Assembly: GCF_001457415.1 (NCBI RefSeq)
Contig: NZ_LN881724.1
Coordinates: 1,178,001-1,242,000, forward strand
DNA: 64,000 nucleotides
Reading direction: 5' to 3'
Origin: Gorillibacterium timonense
Lineage (GTDB): Bacteria > Bacillota > Bacilli > Paenibacillales > NBRC-103111
Part shown: piece by piece, positions 44,200 to 52,700 of the stretch
Layout: every line of letters starts with the position of its first letter
Position numbering within the stretch: the stretch's first letter is position 1
The notes under the pieces: generated by a model
What the model was told of the DNA's origin: nothing
Databases searched by the model: none
What the model saw: only the letters and a program-made list of their open reading frames with translations
Position numbers and translations under genes: made by a program

Positions 44200-44409
44200 A
44201 TGATCAGCGACGAGCAACTGGACATGTATCGGCTGGAGGGCACCCGGATAAGGGTCGTACGCGACGCTGATCCGGGAAATGATGTGAAAGGGTATGTGAT
44301 GGCTTGGGATGATCACACGGTCATGATCAAGAAGCTAAATCGGCGCGTCCTCAAGCTTGATCGGACCTATACTTATGAACCGTGGGATGAAGAGCGGGCT
44401 TCCACGTAA
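44200..44409 (+). CDS. Small Sm-like protein, unknown
   Basis: 69 residues, compact beta-type pattern (YRLEGTRIRVVRDADPGNDVKG, YVMAWDDHTVMIKKLNRRV) reminiscent of Sm/Hfq-like or YlxS-type folds. AAGGAGAGAG precedes the ATG. Its last 37 bases overlap the tail of the convergent gene. Not Hfq by motif (no YKHAI). Confidence 0.7.
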   Translation: MISDEQLDMYRLEGTRIRVVRDADPGNDVKGYVMAWDDHTVMIKKLNRRVLKLDRTYTYEPWDEERAST

Positions 44410-44774
44410 CGACCGGCCAACAGGCTGATCTCCGTCTTCACGTCTTCGCGCGGCATGCGGAAGGTCTCTCGGTAGCCGCGGCATACATAGCGGCAAGATA
44501 TTCCTTCGGAATCCCGCTCCTCCGAATAAATGCGGATTCCGGCGAGACCCAGGTTAGCGCGAATTCGTGAAAGGTCCTCGCGGACCGAATCCATCATTCG
44601 CTGGATCACAACGATATGAGGGAAGCTGATGCGAACGGCGGAATCGCGAATCGCATCGATATCCTGCTGCAGCATGGTGAGCAGGACAGGGAGCAGCACA
44701 TAATGCTTCACCAATTGCTTCTCCGTAGCGGTAGGGACAAGGGGACGGGAAAGATCGATTGCGTTCAGCGCCAT
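44373..44774 (-). CDS. Conserved 133-residue protein, unknown
   Basis: Soluble, helical N terminus (KQLVKHYVLLPVLLTMLQQDIDAIRDS) and a C-terminal mixed region with GISCRYVCRGYRETFRMPREDVKTEI. GGAGG precedes ATG 44774. Overlaps its convergent neighbour and probably terminates at 44118. Family not recognised. Confidence 0.72.
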   Translation of the reverse strand: MALNAIDLSRPLVPTATEKQLVKHYVLLPVLLTMLQQDIDAIRDSAVRISFPHIVVIQRMMDSVREDLSRIRANLGLAGIRIYSEERDSEGISCRYVCRGYRETFRMPREDVKTEISLLAGRYVEARSSSHGS

Positions 44775-44929
44775 GATATGCGAACCTCCGTTCGTATTGT
44801 TGTTTCCATTGTAACCCAATCATTCAGAAGTTGCAAGAAAATTACAAAAGGATTTTCAACGTTTTCATAAAAGGAAACACAGAGGATTTTATCCTTCTCC
44901 CCCGCAAGAAAAAACATCAAAAAAAAGAT

Positions 44930-44959
44930 TTGACATCGATATTCGAAACGTGGTATATT
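44930..44959 (+). promoter_or_regulatory. SigA promoter of tRNA-Leu
   Basis: TTGACA, 18-bp spacer, TATATT. Confidence 0.8.
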
Positions 44960-45020
44960 ATTTTTTGTCCGCAAGAGACACCTGAATGAAAATGACGGTT
45001 ATTCAAGCGGCAAAGGATAT

Positions 45021-45104
45021 GCGGTCATGGCGGAATTGGCAGACGCGCTAGATTCAGGTTCTAGTGTCAGCAATGACGTGGAGGTTCAAGTCCTCTTGAC
45101 CGCA
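45021..45104 (+). tRNA. tRNA-Leu (CAG)
   Basis: 84 nt. Acceptor GCGGTCA / TGACCGC with discriminator A; anticodon stem CTAGA/TCTAG with loop TTCAGGT, giving anticodon CAG; long variable arm (TGTCAGCAATGACG) as in class II Leu tRNA; T arm GAGGTTCAAGTCCTC. CCA is not encoded. It forms the left border of the polyketide gene cluster. Confidence 0.96.
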
Positions 45105-45115
45105 CTATAACGACC

Positions 45116-45150
45116 AAAGGTCTCTTCTTCGGAAGGGGCCTTTTGTTTTA
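45116..45150 (+). terminator. Intrinsic terminator of tRNA-Leu
   Basis: AAAGGTCTCTTC / GAAGGGGCCTTT hairpin with TTCG loop, then TTTTGTTTTATTT. Confidence 0.85.
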
Positions 45151-45350
45151 TTTGGCATCCGCAATCTCGATAGTGTACCGAAACGACATGTACCGATACT
45201 TCGCGACAAGGTTAGGTTGGATTTCCGCTTTCATAGTGAATCGACATGAGTCGGCAGGATATTTAAAAATAATCCCAAATATGAGCCGTGTTAGGTATTT
45301 TGTCAAAAAAGCAAGAAAGATGGGTTATATTGCATTTATTGTTAAATATA

Positions 45351-45379
45351 TTTACACGAAAACCGGCTTGTGCTATATT
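45351..45379 (+). promoter_or_regulatory. Promoter of the NRPS/PKS operon
   Basis: TTTACA (45351-45356), 17-bp spacer, TATATT (45374-45379) with an extended -10 TGC. Predicted start near 45386, leaving a ~30-nt leader before the thioesterase ATG. The 45105-45416 interval otherwise holds only the tRNA terminator and AT-rich DNA. Confidence 0.7.
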
Positions 45380-45416
45380 GTACGAAATGAAAAATATTAG
45401 GATATTCGGTGGAATA

Positions 45417-46139
45417 ATGTTAAATATGAAAAAGATTATCCTCTATTGTCTCCCTTATGCCGGCGGTTCATCTTACATATACCAACAATGGCGTGGGATT
45501 TTGGACGATTTTATCGAAGTGATTCCACTGGAGTATTCCGGTCGGGGGACTCGTTTCGGAGATTCCTTGATCAAATCGGCTGAGGAACACGTTGACGATT
45601 TGTTCTGTATAGTCAAGAGCAGACTCGAAGAACCATTTGCTTTTTTTGGACATAGCATGGGAAGTTTACTTACCTTTGAATTGATACGGACCATTCATCA
45701 ACGAACGGGCAGGAGTCCCGTCCATGGGTTTTTCTCAGCCGGATACCCGCCAAATCGAAAACCTCCGTTTCCATATAGCAGCCTTCCCGATGATGATTTC
45801 GTCTCGAAGATACAGCTGCTAGGGGGAACTCCAATTGAGCTTTTCCAACAGAAAGATTTGCTGAAGCTCTTTCTTCCCATCCTTCGAGCGGACTTTCAGG
45901 TAATTGACGAGTATGTCTACCAGCCAGAACTCGGCGTTCTCCCATGCGATATAACCATTTTTTCAGGAGAGCATGATCCGTTTACCCGTCACATTTGCAT
46001 ATCCGAATGGGAGGATTTCACGAACGGAAGCTGCTCGTTCATGGAGTTTCCCGAAGGGCACTTTTTTATCCGAAGCTATGAAAAAGAAATCGTAGATACG
46101 ATCAGGAGAACACTGGAATCATATAAAGCTCATTCTTAA
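45417..46139 (+). CDS. Type II thioesterase
   Basis: About 240 residues, alpha/beta-hydrolase of the GrsT/SrfAD class that removes misprimed acyl groups from carrier proteins. LYCLPYAGGSSYIYQQW, nucleophile GHSMGS (Ser80), acid Asp187 in FSGEHDPFT and His215 in FPEGHFFI. ATG 45417 sits just after CGGTGGAA; a downstream ATG at 45426 is possible. First gene of the assembly-line operon; a proofreading rather than release role is typical for the free-standing form. Confidence 0.93.
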   Translation: MLNMKKIILYCLPYAGGSSYIYQQWRGILDDFIEVIPLEYSGRGTRFGDSLIKSAEEHVDDLFCIVKSRLEEPFAFFGHSMGSLLTFELIRTIHQRTGRSPVHGFFSAGYPPNRKPPFPYSSLPDDDFVSKIQLLGGTPIELFQQKDLLKLFLPILRADFQVIDEYVYQPELGVLPCDITIFSGEHDPFTRHICISEWEDFTNGSCSFMEFPEGHFFIRSYEKEIVDTIRRTLESYKAHS

Positions 46140-46155
46140 TGAATTGAGGGATAAT

Positions 46156-48450
46156 ATGATGAATACGGTTTTATCCAAAGAACATTTGGAACTGCTCCAG
46201 CAATTGAATAATACGAAACTAGAGTATCAAACCGACAAGACCATTCATCAATTGTTTGAAGAGCAGGTTTGCCGTAACCCCGACCAAGTGGCTGCTAGTT
46301 ATGACCGATGTCGAATGTCATACGATGAGCTGAACAAGAAGGCCAATCAATTGGCTAGGCAACTGCGCTGCGAAGGGGTCGGCCCCGGAACAGTGGTGGG
46401 TTTATTGGCAGGTCGGTCCTTGGATATGTTGGTTGGCGTATTCGCGGTTATGAAAGCCGGAGGCGCTTATTTGCCACTTGATCCCGCTTATCCGCAAGCC
46501 AGGATCATGCAAATGATAGAGGATAGCGAGACGAAGGTCATTCTTACTCATCAATCCGTAGAAATTTCACTTGCCTATACGGGAAAAGTTCTCCAAATCG
46601 ACAACCCGAGCTTGTACGAGACGGATGATTCAAATTTGGAGCACGTGAACGAATCTACAGATATGATCTACTTGATCTATACCTCGGGATCTACAGGGAA
46701 ACCAAAGGGAGTAATGATTCATCATCAGGCCGTACATAACTTTATTGAAGGAATGACGCGTCTGATTCCTTTCTCGCCGGGATCTTTCATCGTATCCTTG
46801 ACAACCATTTCCTTCGATATATTCGTTCTTGAATCCCTGCTTCCCTTAACCAAGGGAATGAGCATCGTGATTGAGGACCCACGGCAATTTCCCCTCACCC
46901 TTAACGGGCAAAAGATTCATGCGCTGCAAACAACTCCTTCCACCATGAAGCTGATTTTGGATCGCGATGAGAGCGTCGCATACATCAAGGAGCTGGATTT
47001 CCTATTGCTGGGCGGAGAGCCTTTGCCAGAGAAACTCCTTCGTGATCTTAGAGAAATCACCTCGGCAAGAATCTTCAACATGTACGGACCGACAGAGACG
47101 ACGGTATGGTCATCGGTTAAAGAAGTTACGGATTCTCAAATCATCACCATTGGGAGGCCGATTGCCAATACGCAACTCTATATTCTGGACGACGAAGGGA
47201 ACAGAGCCCCTAGCGGTGAAGCCGGGCATCTCTACATTTCCGGAGATGGATTGTCCCAAGGTTATTATAGAAACCGGGAATTGACTGAGAATCGATTCGT
47301 AGACAATCCCTTTATTCCTGGAAAACGGATGTACAAGACTGGCGATATCGGCAAATTGCTGCCGTCCGGGGAAATCCAATTTCTCGGAAGGGCGGATCAA
47401 CAGGTTAAGATACGGGGATTTCGCATCGAACTCGGAGAGATCGAAAACATTCTTTCGCAGCATCCTTACGTGGATGAATGCGTCGTTGAAGCAAAAGGAG
47501 CTCAGGATCATGAGCGCTATCTGGTCGCTTACTATCGATCGGAACATGCTCTTGTAGTATCGGAATTGATCGTCCATTTGAAAGGGCAGTTGCCGGATTA
47601 CATGATTCCCGGATTCTATATCAAGCTGCAGGAGATGCCGCTTACACCAAACGGCAAGATCGATCGGAAACGGCTTCTGGAGCCGGATCGGACGAGGCCG
47701 TACATGAGCGTTCCCTATTCTGCGGCGGCAAATGGAACAGAAACCCTGTTGAAGGAGATTTGGGAACAGGTTCTTCGATTGGATCAAGTGGGCATGAACG
47801 ACAATTTTTTTGACCTGGGCGGAAATTCTATTTTGCTAGCTCAAATGTATAGACAAGTGGAGCAAGCTTTCGATGTGAAATTGGATATAGCGGACTTGTT
47901 TGCTTTTCCAACGGTAGCAAAACTATCACAGCTTCTCACGAATATGAGTTCATCTTGGGATGGCCTCAACTCGCAACCGGATGAATATGAACGACAGGAA
48001 TGGTTTTTTTTAGAAGAGTATGTGAGATTATTCACATCTGCCGAAACGGAGATTACAGCTTACGATATGGCCCTATCGCTCTTTCTCTTTGTCCTTCACG
48101 AAGGATACGGTCAGGAAAGAGTCACGGTTAGAAGCGCACTTCTGGAAGCTGAAGAAGTTTCGATCCAGATGCCCAACCATCAGATGGAGCGGCTGGAGGA
48201 GCTATTCCGATCGGTTTCTCGTCAACGACTTCAGAGGTTGGCTGAGCCGGAAGGAGAGTGGGTCGTAACCTGCCGGATGACGAGTAACGAATGGATCAGG
48301 TTGGTCTTGAGCCGAGATGATGACAAGCTCCATCTTCATGCGAGATCTCGCTACGCTACCGTAAAGAACAAGGATGTCTCGTCCCTATTCGATTCTTACT
48401 TTACTTTGACCCAAGGATTACTAAAGACAGGAGAGGTGAACGGTCAATGA
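46156..48450 (+). CDS. NRPS A-T loading protein (predicted glycine) with vestigial condensation-like end
   Basis: 764 residues. Adenylation domain about 30-515 with YTSGSTGKPKG (A3), NMYGPTETTVW (A5), YKTGDIGKL (A7), RADQQVKIRGFRIELGEIE (A8) and NGKIDRK (A10). Pocket residues, read by hand: D221, I222, L225, Q or T, L, G, M, V, W plus A10 Lys, close to the glycine code DILQLGLIWK. Thiolation domain FFDLGGNSILLA with Ser558. The last ~150 residues look like the second half of a condensation domain without HHxxxDG. No C domain precedes A, which fits chain initiation. Overlaps the AT gene by 4 bp. Confidence 0.9.
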   Translation: MMNTVLSKEHLELLQQLNNTKLEYQTDKTIHQLFEEQVCRNPDQVAASYDRCRMSYDELNKKANQLARQLRCEGVGPGTVVGLLAGRSLDMLVGVFAVMKAGGAYLPLDPAYPQARIMQMIEDSETKVILTHQSVEISLAYTGKVLQIDNPSLYETDDSNLEHVNESTDMIYLIYTSGSTGKPKGVMIHHQAVHNFIEGMTRLIPFSPGSFIVSLTTISFDIFVLESLLPLTKGMSIVIEDPRQFPLTLNGQKIHALQTTPSTMKLILDRDESVAYIKELDFLLLGGEPLPEKLLRDLREITSARIFNMYGPTETTVWSSVKEVTDSQIITIGRPIANTQLYILDDEGNRAPSGEAGHLYISGDGLSQGYYRNRELTENRFVDNPFIPGKRMYKTGDIGKLLPSGEIQFLGRADQQVKIRGFRIELGEIENILSQHPYVDECVVEAKGAQDHERYLVAYYRSEHALVVSELIVHLKGQLPDYMIPGFYIKLQEMPLTPNGKIDRKRLLEPDRTRPYMSVPYSAAANGTETLLKEIWEQVLRLDQVGMNDNFFDLGGNSILLAQMYRQVEQAFDVKLDIADLFAFPTVAKLSQLLTNMSSSWDGLNSQPDEYERQEWFFLEEYVRLFTSAETEITAYDMALSLFLFVLHEGYGQERVTVRSALLEAEEVSIQMPNHQMERLEELFRSVSRQRLQRLAEPEGEWVVTCRMTSNEWIRLVLSRDDDKLHLHARSRYATVKNKDVSSLFDSYFTLTQGLLKTGEVNGQ

Positions 48451-49721
48451 AACGGGCTTATCTGTTCCCTGGACAAGGTTCGCAGTATGTGGGCATGGGC
48501 AAGAAGCTATATGACGAGTCCCACGCGGCAAAAGAGACTTTTGAGGAAGCGTGTGATGTGCTGGGGTTTGACCTCAAACAAATGTGCTTCTATGGCGACC
48601 TCAAAACGCTGTCTCAAACCGAAAATACGCAGCCTGCCATTTTAACTTCCAGTGTGGCCGCATTTCGCTCCTTTCAGGATAGATTCGGAGGGGAACCCTC
48701 CTATATGGCCGGACACAGCTTGGGGGAATATTCCGCGTTAGTTTGTAGCGGGACCCTATCCTTTGCCCATGCTCTGTCCATCGTTAGAACGAGAGGAATG
48801 CTCATGCAGGAGGCCGTTAAGTCAAGCGAAGGCGGTATGACGGCCATTAGCGGAGTTCTCTCCAATGAAATAGAGGATGTTTGTATCGAGGTATCCAAAC
48901 CCGACTGTTATGTCTCCGTATCCAATTACAACTCCAATGATCAAACTGTCATATCCGGCCACCTGCTTGCCGTTCGGGCTGCAGAAGCTAGGTTGAAAAC
49001 AAGAGGAGCTTCCGTAATCCCTTTAAAAGTAAGCGCCCCTTTCCATAGCGAGCTCATGATTCCGGCTGCGGAACAGCTCCAGGCCTACATGAGCGATCTC
49101 CCCTTCCATCCTCTTCAATATCCGGTCTTATCCAACGTGAGTGCCCTCCCTTATCCAAGTGAAGCTGAAATCATGACCAGTCTAGTAAAACAAATGGTAA
49201 AACCAGTTAATTGGGTGCAATCGATGCGCTTCTTGATCGATCAAGGGGTCGATGCCTTCATCGAACTTGGCCCGGGAACCGTTCTATCCGATTTGGTCAA
49301 GAAGATCGACTCTACGTCGGTTTCCTACTCTTATGATAACGAGGAGGATCTGTACCGGTGGAAAGAGAGAATCGGATGGAGTTCTCCGCCGAGTCCTCAA
49401 AAGCTCAAGCTGTTAACCCGTTGTCTAGCTGTCGCGGTTTGTACACCAAACCAGAATTGGAATAACGACGACTATCGCAAGGGTGTTGTGGAACCGTATC
49501 AGCGCATTGATAAATTGGTGGAAGAGATTGAAGCAACCCACAGGGAGCCTACAGTGGAGGAAATGCGGGCTGGGATTGACATGCTAAAGTCCGTTTTCGA
49601 GACCAAATTCACTCCGCTTCAAGAACAGCAAGAGCGATTTCATCAGGTATTGTCAGAAACGGGAACCATGGAGTTTTTTCCCGAAATCGCACGGGACAGC
49701 CGTATAGCGATCCTTTCCTAA
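48447..49721 (+). CDS. Free-standing malonyl-type acyltransferase (trans-AT)
   Basis: 424 residues. FabD-like: LFPGQGSQYVGMG, nucleophile GHSLGEYSA (Ser91), SNYNSNDQTVISG, and SAPFHSELM with catalytic His200. Because the PKS proteins lack AT domains, this enzyme should load malonyl units onto their ACPs in trans. About 110 residues after the catalytic domain (from about KLLTRCLAVAVCT) form an extra C-terminal region not present in FabD, seen in some trans-AT clusters. Translationally coupled to the A-T gene. Confidence 0.93.
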   Translation: MKRAYLFPGQGSQYVGMGKKLYDESHAAKETFEEACDVLGFDLKQMCFYGDLKTLSQTENTQPAILTSSVAAFRSFQDRFGGEPSYMAGHSLGEYSALVCSGTLSFAHALSIVRTRGMLMQEAVKSSEGGMTAISGVLSNEIEDVCIEVSKPDCYVSVSNYNSNDQTVISGHLLAVRAAEARLKTRGASVIPLKVSAPFHSELMIPAAEQLQAYMSDLPFHPLQYPVLSNVSALPYPSEAEIMTSLVKQMVKPVNWVQSMRFLIDQGVDAFIELGPGTVLSDLVKKIDSTSVSYSYDNEEDLYRWKERIGWSSPPSPQKLKLLTRCLAVAVCTPNQNWNNDDYRKGVVEPYQRIDKLVEEIEATHREPTVEEMRAGIDMLKSVFETKFTPLQEQQERFHQVLSETGTMEFFPEIARDSRIAILS

Positions 49722-49765
49722 ACTCGTTTGATGTTATGAAATCCTACATGGGAGAGTAGTAAACC

Positions 49766-52700
49766 ATGATGAAATTAACGGAACTTCGGAAATGGCTTCA
49801 CGATGACATTGAGGGACAAGCGGAGCCCGATCGGACAGGAAACGAAATCGCAGTCATCGGCATGGCATGCCGCTTCCCGGGAGCCAACAACCCGAAGGAA
49901 TACTGGGAGATTCTTGCCCAAGGCTTGGATTGCGTTCGTCCTTTTCCCGAGAGGAGAAAACAAATCAATCAACCCTATCTGGTAGCCAAGGGCATTCCCG
50001 GAGATACGGAGTATTTCGATGCGGGCTTCCTGGATGAGGTGGATCTGTTTGATTGTGAATTATTCTCCATTTCCCCGAGAGAAGCGAGCCTCATGAGCCC
50101 GAATCAACGGATTTTTCTTGAGCTGGCTTATCAGGCGCTTGAAGATGCGGGATATTCCGGGAAACGAGTAGCCGGTTCACGTACAGGCGTATACATCGGC
50201 CATAGCACAGACTTTGGAATCAGCTACAAGGAATTTATTGAAGCCGTTACTCCTGAGCAGGCTGGCATGGCGATTCCGGGTAACCTCAATTCCATTATGG
50301 CCGGTCGAATCGCCTACCTTCTCGATTTGAAAGGTCCCAGCCTGTTGGTGGATACCGCATGCTCATCGGCTTTATCCGCTGTCCATCTCGCGTGCAAAGC
50401 GATTCTCAACCGGGAATGCGATATGGCGATCGCCGGATCGGTCAAGGCGGATCTCCTTCCACTATTAACGATCCGTGAAAAAGAAGACGAGCTAGGGATT
50501 ACATCTCGATCCGGGAAATCCTTAACGTTTGACGAAAAAGCAGACGGAACGGGGCTCGGCGAAGGTGCGGGAGTTCTTGTACTAAAGTCGCTCGATCGCG
50601 CACTTAAAGACCGGGATTTCATCCATGCTGTGATCAAGGGCTCCTCCATGAATCAAGATGGCAGCTCGATGGGGTTAACCGCACCAAACGCACAGGCGCA
50701 GCAAGAGGTGATTATAAGCGCTTGGAAGAATGCCGGTATCCATCCGGAAACCCTCACATACATGGAAGCGCACGGAACCGGAACGAATCTTGGCGACCCC
50801 GTCGAACTGAATGGCATTCGAAAAGCGTTCGAGGCTTATACCGACAAAAAGCAATTGTGCGCCATCGGTTCGGTCAAGACCAATCTGGGGCATTTGGATC
50901 ATGCAGCCGGAATGGCGGGGCTGCTCAAGGTGATTCTAGCTATCAAGCATCAACAGATTCCGCCGACACTTCACTTTCAAAGGCCGAATCGAAAAATCAG
51001 ATTTGAGCTGTCTCCGGTCTATGTCAACGATTGCTTGCGTCCATGGAATTCGGACCCCTCGCCTAGAAGGGGTGGAATCAGCGCCTTCGGGCTTAGTGGA
51101 ACCAACTGTCATGTGATCGTAGAAGAACCGCCGACTCCATGTGAACCTCCGGGAAACCGAAAGGCCGAGGGCGGAAGTATGTTTACACTCTCGGCAAGAA
51201 GTCGGGAGACATTGCTGGAATCGATCACTCAGTTTCACCACTTTCTGAACCAGCGGAATGATCTTCGAGTAGAGGACATTTGTTATACCGTAAACGTAGG
51301 TAGGAAGCATCAACCGGTTCGGGTTGCCATTCTTGCGGACAGCTTAGCCGATTTGTTGGATGAACTGCAAACTCTGATCACGCGTGGATTTCAAGAGGAT
51401 ACTCATCGTTTCTTTGGCGAGCATCGGCTTGTTTCAAGCAAAAAGCTAGAGCGTGAAGCAGGAGAAATCACGGAGGAAGAACTTCTCCAATTATCAGCAG
51501 AGGCTAACAAGCGAATATCACAGCTGAAGGAAGTTGGCGACAGGTCTGCCTCTCTGTTGATTTCCTTGTGCCAAAGCTATGTTCAAGGAGCGGATCTAGA
51601 CTGGCAAGCCCTCTATACGACCGGAGGCTGCCAAACCCTGTCGTTACCTTCATCTCCTCTCATGCGGAGAAGCTGTTGGGTTCATAAAACGACAGAACCC
51701 TTACAAAATCGGGATAACGCTGTCAGAATCCAGGCGAATGAAATACCGGACTTTCACCCGCTTGTTCAGAACCGAGCTGAAACGAAAGACGGCTTCATTT
51801 ATTCCAGCTCGTTATCATTGGATCGCAATTGGGAGCTTCGCGACCATCTTGTTGGAGCAAACCATGTGCTGCCGGGAACTGCATGGATCGAAATGGTGGC
51901 AACCATCAGTCGACGAGAGTTTCCTTCCTGTACACCGCACATTCGAGATCTCTTGTTCCTATCCCCTTTTATGGTGGAGGTTCAGGAGACGAAGGTCATT
52001 CAGACCATCCTGCAGCAGCGTTTCGGCCAGTGGGAATTTATCATCTCCAGCAAATCGGGATCCGATTGGGTGGAGCATGCTTCTGGAATACTGAGCTTTG
52101 CGGATTCGAAGGACGATGGCCTTCTTGATCTCGAAGAGATCAAAAGACGCTGCAGCGGATATGAGCGCATTCAGTTCTCGTATGAGCTTGGAAATCAGAT
52201 TGAAACCGGTCCCCGCTGGGAGAGCATTCAAGAAATCAATGCCGGGCATGGAGAGTATCTTGCCTTCCTGCAGTTGCCCGAACCTTATGTGGCTGAGACA
52301 GAGCTGTATACCCTTCATCCCGCCCTGATGGATGAAGCGGTTAATATTGCTCTGAGAACCATTGGTGACGGATTATTTCTTCCCTTTTCTTACAAATCCA
52401 TGATCATTCGACAACCGCTTCCGGCATCCGTCTACAGCCATGTTATTCTCCAAGAGAATCCTGCCAAACATGCGGATACAGCGACCTTTCAAGTTACGCT
52501 GTCAGACAGGAGTGGGAACATTTGCGCTTCGATTGAAGGCTATACGGTGAAGAAGGTCCACGATAACCGCTTTGCGAACGGAGATCCGGTTTATCGGCTT
52601 AAGTGGGTGGTAGACGACGATCCGTCTCCCCTCCAGGAATCGGTAACAGGAAGATCGCTTCTGGTCTTCCATTCGGGGAGCGACCAAAGTCGGAGGATCA

